Source: Rhipidocladum racemiflorum
Lineage: Eukaryota; Streptophyta; Magnoliopsida; Poales; Poaceae
Reading direction: 5' to 3'
DNA: 64,000 bases
NCBI GenBank assembly: GCA_036346355.1
Contig: CM070590.1
Coordinates: 42,255,749 to 42,319,748 of the forward strand
A program made the position numbers and the translations under genes. The notes under the pieces were generated by a model. It was not told where the DNA came from. It did not search any database and saw only the letters and a program-made list of their open reading frames with translations. Shown here piece after piece: positions 47,439-56,542 of the stretch; position 1 is the first letter of the stretch, and each line of letters opens with the position of its first letter.

Positions 47439-47940
47439 AACTCACAACGCTGAATCCTCACAAAGTCCAGCCACTATGCAAAGTAATTGAATTTGACAAG
47501 AATGCAATAGCAAACTAAATTCAGCTTTCTCCTACACTGTCACAACCTATCTCACAATTAATGTCGAATCCTCGCAGAGAATTAATGTAACCCCATAGCC
47601 ACAACAATTTATTCTAACCCTAAACCACAAGTTATAAGATTACCATGGGGGAAATAGCTAGATATGGCTGGAGGAGCAGGGCGTCGGGGCGGCCTATCAA
47701 AAATTGCTCGGAAACCCTAAAATAACGGGGGAGGTCGATCGGGCCGGGGGGCCTCTTATTAAGCATCATCACAGATGGTTATTTACAACAACCATCTATG
47801 ATAGGGAAACATTTACAAACGGTTTACCTTTATCAACCGTCTGTCACGACATAATTTACAGCCAGTTTTAAATTAAAAACCGTTTGCGATGATATGATTT
47901 GCAGACGGTTTTGAAAATAAAACCGCCTGTGATGACTACA
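47439..47940 (-). promoter_or_regulatory. Duplicated leader/promoter block upstream of CACTA gene 1
   Basis: It is homologous to 43440-43931, including the AACTCACAA start, the TTCAGCTTTCTCCTACACTG stretch and the GC-rich leader. The array of TCACAGATGG/GCAGACGGTT motifs at 47766-47940 resembles the CACTA subterminal repeats. Confidence 0.7.
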
Positions 47941-48135
47941 CAGATTCAAAGGGAGTCTCATCGTATCCCCCGCGCGCGCCTTTCCAACTATCAGAAACTC
48001 TTCGTCTTCATCACAATTAACTTCGTCTTCATCTTCTCATGTCGCAATTAACTTCTCCATTGCCTATATATTCTTCCTAGATCGGGCGCAGTACTACTAC
48101 TCAATCATTCTCCACACACAGATCACTCTCCATCT

Positions 48136-48505
48136 ATGGCAGCTCTGCCTCCATCTCCCATCGGGTCCTCTAACTCATCCTCCGCCCCTCCATCACCCCC
48201 TCTGCCGCCATGCCAGTGCGATCCTCCCCCAATTCCCTGGGCAATGCCCAACATGCGGCCACCTCTATGATTCCACCGAGGAGGAGGAGGCAGAGGAGGA
48301 GGAGGACGAGCACGAGGACGACGACAAGCATGAGGAGGATGAGGACGAGGACGAGGAAGAGGAGGAGACCTACAGCCACTGGGGCCGCCGAAGCAGGACC
48401 ACCACCTCCTCCTCCTCCGACGGCGGCGAAGACGACGACGACTACGAGTGGCTAGTAGACGACGACGACGAGGAGGACGAGGACGATGACGAGTGTTGGT
48501 GGTGA
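48136..48505 (+). pseudogene. Small acidic CxxC protein gene in CACTA, frameshifted
   Basis: ATG at 48136 gives MAALPPSPIGSSNSSSAPPS and then PPLPPCQCDPPPIPW. After a one-base frame change near 48240 the sequence reads QCPTCGHLYDSTEEEEAEEE, a long Asp/Glu run, and ends EDDDECWW at 48505. Total length, 370 bases, is 123 codons plus one base, which fits a single indel. A TATATATTC lies 70 bases upstream (48065). It is on the opposite strand to the transposase genes, between the gene 1 leader and the right terminus. It could be a captured host fragment. I do not recognise the family. Confidence 0.4.
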
Positions 48506-48765
48506 TCACTGCCAACACTATAAAAATATATATTTGTATTGTAATTAGTTAAGAATTATATATTTGTTAAGTTTATAAATATATATATTTGTATTGTAAT
48601 TACCTCTGCCTTGCATTTTGCCATATCGATTAGGACTTAATTAATTAAGGTTGTGGATGCATGGTGCTACGTATGGATCGAGCAGCGTTTGCTAGTTAGT
48701 GACCAACGTACGTATAGCGCGCTACGAATGCTAATTTACAACAGCAGTACGTATAAGTTGAACAC

Positions 48766-49109
48766 GTCACAGACAGTTGTAAAAATTAACAGTCTATGGT
48801 GATGTCCTTATAACAGACGGTTTAATACACCAACAGTCTGTGATAACGGTCCCCCACATCATAGACGGTTTTATAAGTAAACCGTATGTGATATTGGTCC
48901 TGATCACAGACGGTTTGAAATTAAAACTGTCTGTGATGTGGGGGACCCTTATCAAAGACTGTCCGTGGATAAACCCGTCTGTGATAAGCAAATATCACAG
49001 ACTGTTCATAGTTACAACTGTATGTGATGTTCCTTCGACTCATCACAGACCGTGAATTTATAAAACCGTCCGTGATGAGGTGTCTAACATGAGCCCTTCT
49101 GTAGTAGTG
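48766..49109. repeat. Right CACTA terminus with subterminal repeats
   Basis: About eight copies of ATCACAGACGGTTTNAA and reverses, ending in GAGCCCTTCTGTAGTAGTG at 49109. The reverse complement of the end starts CACTACTACAGAAGGGCTC, a typical CACTA TIR. Confidence 0.92.
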
Positions 49110-49548
49110 CCCCCTCCCACCAGATATCCGCTTGGCCCTTCAGCTGAATGGCCACAAAGCGAGCTCTTTGGACTGAAGTCATCTCCAAGACCTCGAACTG
49201 CCGCTCCATGTACCGCAGCCAGTCTGCAGACTGGACCGGCGTGCCCGCTCCATCAAAAGTGTCCAAGCGGAGGTACACCACTCCCGGAGGCTCATCCTCG
49301 GCTCCGGCACTACAGGGGCAACAGCGGGGGGCCACTGCAGGTGGAGGCACAATAGCAGGGGCTGCCTGAACATGCTAGCGCAGCTCCTGCACCTCCCACT
49401 ACAGTGCCAGCAATAAAGCAACAGTGGCGTCCTGCACCTCAGCCCCTAACTATGCCGCTGGGACACCCTCCTGCACTGGCTCATGAGCATTGAGCAAGGA
49501 GCTTCCCTCACCGACCGACTTAGAAACTCCCTCAGATGGGTGACTTCC
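49110..49548 (-). pseudogene. gag: Gag N-terminal part of element C
   Basis: The minus strand reads LLNAHEPVQEGVPAA, a stop, LGAEVQDATVALLLALLWEV. Then come GVVYLRLDTFDGAGTPVQSA, DWLRYMERQFEVLEMTSVQR and ARFVAIQLKGQADIWWEG. The last is the retrotrans_gag core, and it breaks off at the CACTA right end. The middle part continues at 22459. The upstream end is cut by LTR D at 49549. Confidence 0.88.
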
Positions 49549-49904
49549 TGTAACACCCTACAAATCTAAACTGTCGTCCAAGAAAAATTCGACAGCATCT
49601 CTCCTAAAATTAGGACAAAACGGAAGCGACAACAAGATTCATAATAACCATTATAAACAGGAATAACATAAAAGCATCAATACTAGAGATAACAAGTCTA
49701 AATCAACCAGAAAACAAACATAAATGTAAAACAGCTCCAAAGAGGACATCAACAGGTCTATGATTAATAAAATTTCAGCAAGCTAATGAATTATTAAATG
49801 CACTAGTCCATGTGATTCGTGATGACCCCGGAGGGTTGATTGTGCTACTAAGCCCACCCTTCAAGCTTACGACTAGCGAGAACTACCTGAAAACAACAAA
49901 ATAA

Positions 49905-49933
49905 CAAGGGGTGAGATTGGGTAATCTCAGCAA
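49905..49933 (-). other. Conserved LTR hairpin, LTR D copy
   Basis: TTGC, stem TGAGATT, loop ACCC, stem AATCTCA, then CCCCTTG on the minus strand. The stem is 7 bp, and three of its inner pairs differ from element 1 (ATT/AAT for TAC/GTA). Confidence 0.65.
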
Positions 49934-51336
49934 GCGGAACAACTTCTAACGAATAACACACCACAAGAAAACTAGCATACCAAATTCCTCATGTCCAATA
50001 CCACATTATAGAGTCCACACAACCTCAGTAAAATGCACATGATTGTGCACATGCTTATGCCATGATCCTCCTCACCGTGCCCTTTCTCAGGAACACACGG
50101 TGTTGTCTGCAGACTGATCGACGCCAAGCGTCGACAAACTTCCAATGCATGATTATGCAGTTAATGCTTCATGCATAAATACATTCATAACTTCCCACTC
50201 TGAATTCACATGCTTGCATACCATCAAATAACATGGATAGAATGCGAACATCATTGAGATAGAATATCTCCACAATTCATCTTGCAAACAACATCTTTCT
50301 TCATTCTTACTCATGATTCAAAAGCCAAACAACCACATCACAATGCAGGATAGGATATTGTAATCTCATAAACAAGTAGTTAAACCATGTAGGTGTGCTG
50401 CAATTAAGGTTTATATTGAAGACGAAACAAATAGCGAGTTATAGTTTAGCAAGACCGCTACTTCCACTTGCCTTTACCAACGTGGATGACGAACCTAGTT
50501 GCGTCCAGAAGCGGCACCGCCTGTACAAGTATTATTTCAGTACATAGCGACATCACAAATGATCACACAACTCGAACACACGCTTCCTAATCCCCGTTCC
50601 CTTCTTAAGCGCCAAAAACCCCAATCTGCCCGGGTCAAACAACAGCACCCTCTCTTCACAATTTCGTATCTTTTTTTATACAGATCATAAAAATACAAAA
50701 AAATTACAGTAGCTAGATATTGACGATATCTACAACTTTCATGAAGATCACAAATTTCAATTCCACTGTTAAATATGCCTAAACAAACGTCCAACACAGT
50801 GGACAAAATCTGTTTCCAGATTCTGTCCGTCCTCTTGAAACAGTGATAACTCTCAGACCGACGTCCAAAAATTCTGAAAAAATTACAGAAGCTAGATCTC
50901 GACGTTATCTACAACTTTCTAGTTATAGGTTTTTGCAGGAAAAATCTTTTATGCCACGTAAAACGCGAAACAATCCGCGCTGCACAATCTCCCCTTCCAA
51001 AAACAGCACCACGTGAACATCTACCCTTCTCCCCCATCAAGATCCATCTAAATCACTCACCACCAGATCTAATACACTCCTAATCCCTAGGTAGAACAGG
51101 GGTAAAAGATTGGGAATTTTACCTTGAGTTCTCCCTTGAGAACCCACGAAAAACGCGCGACGATTCCCGAAACGGAAATCTGCTCGTCCTCCACGCCTCC
51201 ACGGATCCTCTTCTCGCTTGCTCCTTCGCGTTTCGCGGTGGATCTTGAGCCACCACGCAAGGGGAGGAAGAGGAGGGGTGGTGTGGCTGCTAGGGGAGGA
51301 AGGGGGTGCCCTAGGGCTTTTGGGGGGGGTGACACC

Positions 51337-51348
51337 CCTTTTATATGG
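51337..51348 (-). promoter_or_regulatory. TATA box of LTR D
   Basis: CCATATAAAAGG on the minus strand, just upstream of a GGTGTCACCCCC leader. Confidence 0.6.
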
Positions 51349-53161
51349 TGGGCCGGCCCACTAGGGGAAAAGAGAGAGAGGTGGTGTAACACCCCAAAAT
51401 TTTGCTTTCCTTGAATTCATGTGTGATTTGGCACTTTGATGAATTTTTGGAATTTTCTGGAATTTATTTGGATTTATTTGGAATTTATTTGAATTTATTC
51501 CATTTTGAAATAATTAAAGAATTTAATTTTGCAAATAAAATTTTGTTGGAAATATTTTATTTGAGTCCCAAATACCCTAAAATATTTTCCAGAATTTTTC
51601 TGGAATTTTTCGGAGTCATTTGCTATTTTTAATGAATTAAATGAATTATCGGGAATTATTTTAAATATTAAATCATTGGAAATCCAAACCGAAGTCAAGT
51701 TCTTGTTCATCCGACCGAGCCCGAGTCAGACTCGAGTTCGAGTCCGACCGAGCCACGTGATCCGGCCGAACCTTGATCGATCCGGAACCGTTGGATCGAA
51801 ATCCAACGATCGGAATTTGGTCAAGATCGATCGGATCCGTCCGGATCCGCTGGCGCCCGGGAAATCTGGGCCGTTGAGCGGACAGCGTGGGCGGCCCGTG
51901 ATTGGCGTCGTCTTCCGTGATCGAGCCGGACTCCACCGCTGCGTAGCCGCCCGGCGTCGGTTAGGTTTCCGCCTTGTGCGCGCATGCCGAGGCCATTTAA
52001 GGCGTGGGTTATCGCCGAGGACCGCTGCTCAGTATGCGCACGGTTGCCCTAGTTTCCAACGCCTAAGCCGCTGCCGCCTCACGATTTCTCGCCGAAGTTT
52101 GGGGTGTGCCGCCGCGGTTTTTCTTCGTTTCCGGCGCCGTTCGTCATCCTCCGCCGCGTTCAAGCCCGGGTCTGAGAACCTTGCGTCAAGGCGCACCTAT
52201 TGGGTGCACTCACTTGGCCGGAGACGCCCCGAAGTGCCGTTGGTGTGGTCGCCGTCCTCGGCCGCGGCAACTCGCAACGCCGCCAGCGTGCCATAAATCG
52301 TCCGCGAGCTCGGTGAACCGTTGGATCAAGATCCAACGCACGAGGTGAGGCCACGTCGCCCGTTACTGTTCCCGTCCCTGATTAGGTTTCCACCGTTAGA
52401 TTTAGATCGTACGGTTGAGGTTAGTTGCGTTGTAGCTTTAGGGTTAGATCTGGACCGTCCGATCTAGATCGAACGGCCCAGATCGGCAGTGCTGATTTGG
52501 AACGCGTAAATTCTAGATCTAATCGCGCCGCTGATTTTCAAATCAACGGCACGATCGAGCCACGCGGTGCTTAGCCACGCCACGCCAGCGAGGCGCGTGT
52601 CTCGGTTCGACACGGGGCCCGCGAGTCGGCGGGACAACAAAATCGCACCATGACGTCACCCATGACGTCATCGCCGGTGACCCACTTGTCGCCACAAAGC
52701 TGGTGAGCTCACGACGTCAGCGATGACGTCACCCGAGTGGGCCCACATGTCAGTCTCACGTGGAGTCGTGGACCGAGTCCACGGTGGACCCGAGCCGAGC
52801 GTGGACCGAGCCCATGGACCGGCTGACGTCAGCCGACCAATCAGAGGCTGCCACGTGTCCATGCTGACGCAATAATTAATTTCCGAAAAAGAAAATGATT
52901 TATTAATTCGAAATATTGATTCAAATTTAGATTCAAACTTCAAACGCTTATAACTTTTGCGTTTCAACTCCGATTTGAGTGATTCAAATTTCTAAATTTG
53001 TATAAAATTAAGATCTACTTAAATATAAATTTTATTTAATTTTTGGACTAAAGTTTTTCTCTGTAATATTATTTAATTGATTATTTAAACTTTAATAAAT
53101 CATAACTTTTGCGTCTTAACTCCAAATTTGACGATTCCAGTTCCTAAAAATCCAGAAAATT

Positions 53162-53389
53162 ATGTTCTCTCTGTTTATGGATTTTATTTGGAGTTTTGGG
53201 ATGTTTTTGCCTATTGTTTATTTGTGTATTTGCTATTTGCACGCTTTACGAGTAGACGTTGAAGTGCCGGAAGGATTCGAGGGAGAAGTATTAACTCAGG
53301 ATCCAACCCAAGACCAAGAGCAAGTACTTTTTGAAGGCAAGTTGTGCTTTGACCATGTTGATCCTATTTCGAAATCTATTTTGATTTAA
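53162..53389 (+). other. 75-codon ORF inside LTR (element A copy)
   Basis: MFSLFMDFIWSFGMFLPIVY, then an acidic C-terminus with GKLCFDHVDPI. It is open in three of four family LTRs. The end of this stretch (GGCAAGTTGTGCTTT) is also conserved in the 4.5-kb solo LTR near 28570. Confidence 0.35.
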
Positions 53390-54469
53390 ACTATTGCATG
53401 CTAGATCAATTAGAAAGATACTTTGTTTAAACATGGGGGTTAGATAAATACCAATTTGCTGTATGACACCTTGATTATTTAAGTATGTGCCATGACCCTT
53501 GTTACCCTAGTTGTGGTTTACTAGTTGGACATTATTAAATTGCCAACATGGGTTTAGACCGACGTAGTACACTGCTTAGACCTGCTACGTGCTCATGACA
53601 TGATTTTGGACAATCAAATGATAATATGGACTTAATGATATATTGAACCTGTTTTGGAAAAGTATCATGTGATGTGGTGCATGGTAATCAACTGGGGTTT
53701 GATAAACGGTTTTCGACCGGGGCATGTGGCAAGAGTAATCAGGTGGGCCAGTTGTGGCATTGGGGATGTTGATTTGGTTTTTCGGGTAGTCTTGCCCTGG
53801 TCACTCTAAGGACTTAACCTTGCAAGCCTTTGAACTGGGTCATACTTGCAACCACATGGCTGGAATGGGACGGCCCTAGTTGACTAAGTCGCTAAGGACT
53901 CACTTGTGGAGCCTCAGGGTGTCAGTTACACCGTTTGTGTGATTATGCGGGAGGCGTATTGTGGCTGTGGCCAGATACCCATCTAACGGTGTGTTGGTCC
54001 CATACTTCGCCTTGGCTAAGGGAAGGGATGGTGTAGAGCACGAACCGGAGAGGACCACCTGTGTTGTTTGAGGCTTCCGAAAGGCTTTGTTACGGGAACT
54101 CGCCTTTGTGGTGTTTGACTGTATCTTGTGGGTAAAGTGCATAACCTCTGCAGAGTTTGGAATCTATTCGAATAGCCGTGTCCGATGGCATCGACATCGC
54201 CGAATTACAGTCAAGGGTTAGACTTTCTCAAAAATAACTTTGGTTTGAAAGGTTGGGCTGGATTAATAATGAAGTTGATGGAAATGTGGTTTAGGATGGG
54301 AAAAATGTTTGTTAAACTTCTTGAAAAGTTATTTATGCTTTACTTACTTCTACTGCTTTCGAATCTACTTTTATTACTTATCAAAAGCTGTTTACTGCAA
54401 ATATACCTTGAGCTATTCCTTTGTACCAAGCCATGCATATAGTATATTAGTTTGCATTCTGTGCATGAC

Positions 54470-54496
54470 TTGCTGAGTACCAAGTACTCACCCTTG
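54470..54496 (+). other. Conserved LTR hairpin, element A copy
   Basis: TGAGTAC, loop CAA, GTACTCA, flanked by TTGC and CCCTTG. Confidence 0.7.
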
Positions 54497-54866
54497 CCTC
54501 AACACAATACCAGTTGAAGAGGAGAATACACCCGGTTTGGAGGAGGAATTCCAAGAGGACCCGTCTACTTAGGGATGCGAGCCCGGTCGGTTGCCTGTGG
54601 TATCTTTGGATGGCGCCACGAGTTTATTTGATTTTTCCGCTGCTATTCTTTCTCTTTTAATAAGTTTCGCCTTGCGAGGCATACATTTGTAACTTGACCA
54701 TAAGGTCGAGTAACCAGTTTGGTTATTTAAATAAAGTACTTTATTGGTATCGTTTGGTATGATTGTGATATTTACCGATGTTAAGACTGTGTGCACTAAG
54801 CTGCGTTCTCGACTAGTGCTGAATACACAGAGGGTCGGATTTGCAAATTCGGGGTCCCGACAGAGG

Positions 54867-54877
54867 TGGTATCGAGC
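54867..54877 (+). other. Primer-binding site of element A, one base short
   Basis: TGGTATCGAGC, starting 4 bases after the LTR. Relative to the site in element 1 (TGGTATCAGAGC) one A is missing. Element B has the same form. Confidence 0.85.
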
Positions 54878-55076
54878 CATACTTGACTGTAGGCTCAACC
54901 CTAGCTAGAATGGTCGTAGTGAGGATAAAACCTATTTTCTAAAGCTAAAAATTGTCAAGATAAGAAATGACATCTCGACTTATCCCTTCTCTCTTTTCTT
55001 GCCTCTTGCTGAAATTTTTCTTACCTTGTCACAATTCAAAAATTCCGAGTTCTTACGTAAAGCACTCTTGTGACAG

Positions 55077-55797
55077 ATGGAGGAAGAGTTCAACTACGTT
55101 GATCCGGGAGTTGGTCACGCCGCAGAACTTTGGCATATGCTACGGACTCTCGGAGATTTTGAGAAGCCGCAATACCAAGTGGAAGTGATCGGACAAGCGG
55201 GATTGATCAAGGCTTGTGACGTGAGGATTGAGGTACCGCTAGGAAAAAGGGCCAGGCAATCGCTCGATACATCGCGACCGCCAGAGATCTACAATGCGAT
55301 GGGTATCCAAGAAGTATCACGACGCCGCAATGCGCACATTACCCGTATCTACGCCAGAGAATTGAGAGCACGGTGTTCCGCTATCATCCGTGCAGCGATA
55401 ACCTTCTTGACGAAGGAGATTCAGGATGAGGATGCCACGGTTACACAGCTTGGCACGATTTGTCGCCCAGGAGGATGTACTAGATAATACAAGCAAGGAG
55501 CTACAGAAGGCCCGCAAGGAGATCACGACAGAGAAGAACAGATGGCGGAAAGCTCAAGAGTATGTGGCACACCTTCTACGAAGGATTGACGAGTTGGAGA
55601 TGACTTTGTACGGACCAGACCGGAGCCAAGATTTCGAGCTACACGAGCCAGATCCAGAGGAGTCGATCTCGATGAGGACATCGCTTCTTCGACTACCATA
55701 GAGGACACAGCTTGTCGGACATGGCGATCGTTACGCTTATGCCACAAAGACCCGCATTCGTGCCGGTAGTGGAGGTTTTCTCGATGAGGGAGCATAG
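55077..55797 (+). pseudogene. Extra ORF upstream of gag (element A copy)
   Basis: It starts MEEEFNYVDPGVGHAAELWH and stays open for 136 codons. The coiled-coil half (LDNTSKELQKARKEITTEKN) continues in another frame from about 55426, and the end is GGFLDEGA with a stop at 55797. This copy has the longest intact N-terminal part of the three. Confidence 0.7.
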
Positions 55798-56533
55798 GTT
55801 CTATAGTGAGACTCCTTCGCCGAGTCGCGTCATAGAATAAAGAGTCACCCTTTAGGCGTTAGACTCCAATGTTAGTTCGATTTGGATTTTCATTGCTTGC
55901 TGAGTGTGCGTGTAACACCCCAAAATTTTACTTGTCCTAAATTCATGTGTGATTTGGCACTTTGGTGAATTTTTGGAATTTTCTGGAATTTATTTGGATT
56001 TAATTGGAATTTATTTGAATTTATTCCATTTTGAAATAATTAAAGAATTTAATTTTGCAAATAAAATTTTGTTGGAAATATTTTATTTGAGTCCAAAATG
56101 ATCCAAAGTATTTTCCAGAATTTTTCTGGAATTTTTCTGAGTCATTTGCTATTTTTAATGAATTAAAATGAATTATCGGGAATTATTTTAAATATTAAAT
56201 CGCTGGAAATTCAAACTCGGGTCAAGTATCGTTCATCCGACCGAAGTCGAACCCGAGTCGGACTCGAGTCCGACCCGAGCCACGTGACTCGACCAACCCA
56301 CTCCTAACCCTAATCAATCCCAACCGCTGGATCAAGATCCAACGGCCGAGATCCGCCTGTCTGCGGTTCGAGCCGTATCCGCCCGGATCCGATCGCGCTG
56401 CGGCGATCGTGGCCGCTGATCGCGCCACGTGGACGGCCGAGAGTCGCCGTCTTCGCCGAGACCGAAGCCGACTCGATGCGCCGCGCTGCCGCCGTGTAGG
56501 ATTAGGTTTCCGCTCAGGGCACGAACGCCGAGG

Positions 56534-56542
56534 CTATTTAAA
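56534..56542 (+). promoter_or_regulatory. TATA-like box of LTR B
   Basis: CTATTTAAA sits in a GC-rich region about 620 bases into the LTR, where gypsy U3 promoters are expected. LTR A has CCATTTAAGG at the equivalent place. Confidence 0.5.

Larger units (their letters stand above)
22460..49109 (-). mobile_element. CACTA (En/Spm-type) DNA transposon, 26.65 kb with nested LARD
   Basis: The termini are CACTACTATAC (22460) and GTAGTAGTG (ends 49109). The 3-bp duplication CCC lies at 22457-22459 and 49110-49112. Subterminal arrays of a TCACAGACGGTT motif sit at both ends. It encodes a Tnp2-type transposase and a Transposase_24/C48-protease protein, both on the minus strand. Without the 16.6-kb LARD insertion it is about 10 kb. 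It interrupts gag of element C, whose coding sense continues on both sides. Stretches 23060-23350, 42891-43439, 43940-44150 and 48506-48765 hold no gene that I can see. Confidence 0.95.
214..49548 (-). mobile_element. Element C: old chromovirus-type gypsy retrotransposon, shredded by insertions
   Basis: Its own sequence survives at 214-950, 13564-16418, 17857-17974, 19112-20730, 22025-22459 and 49110-49548. Read on the minus strand, the order is gag N-terminus, gag middle, zinc knuckles, protease, RT, integrase, chromodomain, 3' LTR. The LTR runs TGTAACACCCC...TGTCACA. The five bases before it are CCTCT; the matching duplication lies beyond the window because the 5' end is cut by LTR D. Catalytic or binding parts are damaged throughout (stops, a Gly-to-Val change in the protease, loss of RNase H), so it is inactive. 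The C-terminal chromodomain and the long LTRs suggest a Tekay/Del-type chromovirus. The lineage name is an inference. Confidence 0.85.
49549..51384 (-). repeat. LTR D: 3' LTR portion of a further minus-strand element
   Basis: It starts TGTAACACCCTAC inside gag of element C, with CTTCC in the five preceding bases. There is no primer site at this boundary, so it is the outer end of an inserted element, not the 5' LTR of element C. A minus-strand TATA (CCATATAAAAGG, 51337-51348) and a hairpin at 49905-49933 support minus orientation. It is cut at 51384 by element A; the rest lies past the window. Confidence 0.7.
51385..54862 (+). repeat. 5' LTR of element A
   Basis: 3,478 bases, TGTAACACCCC to GGTCCCGACA, homologous to element 1 LTRs on the opposite strand. 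A TATA-like CCATTTAAGG lies at 51993-52002. It contains the 75-codon ORF (53162-53389), the CTCTGCAGAG/TTCGAA module (about 54136-54175) and the hairpin (54470-54496). The GC-rich part 51700-52850 has been rearranged relative to element 1. Confidence 0.92.
51385..55910 (+). mobile_element. Element A: gypsy, element 1 family, cut by element B
   Basis: It comprises a 5' LTR (51385-54862), primer site, extra ORF and gag leader. At 55910 the sequence stops in the leader (GCTGAGTGTGCG), where element 1 and B continue AGTATGTGTTGC, and LTR B begins. The preceding target bases are GGTGG (51380-51384). The remainder should follow element B outside the window. Confidence 0.88.

Noticed and set aside
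48123..48518. Arg/Pro-rich minus-strand ORF of 131 codons
   Set aside because: It is the reverse strand of the GAG/GAC-repeat tail of the acidic ORF; the plus-strand reading with CPTCGH is more plausible.
49549..51384. LTR D as the 5' LTR of element C
   Set aside because: There is no primer-binding site at 49548, gag coding sense continues up to the boundary, and the sequence does not match the element C LTR.
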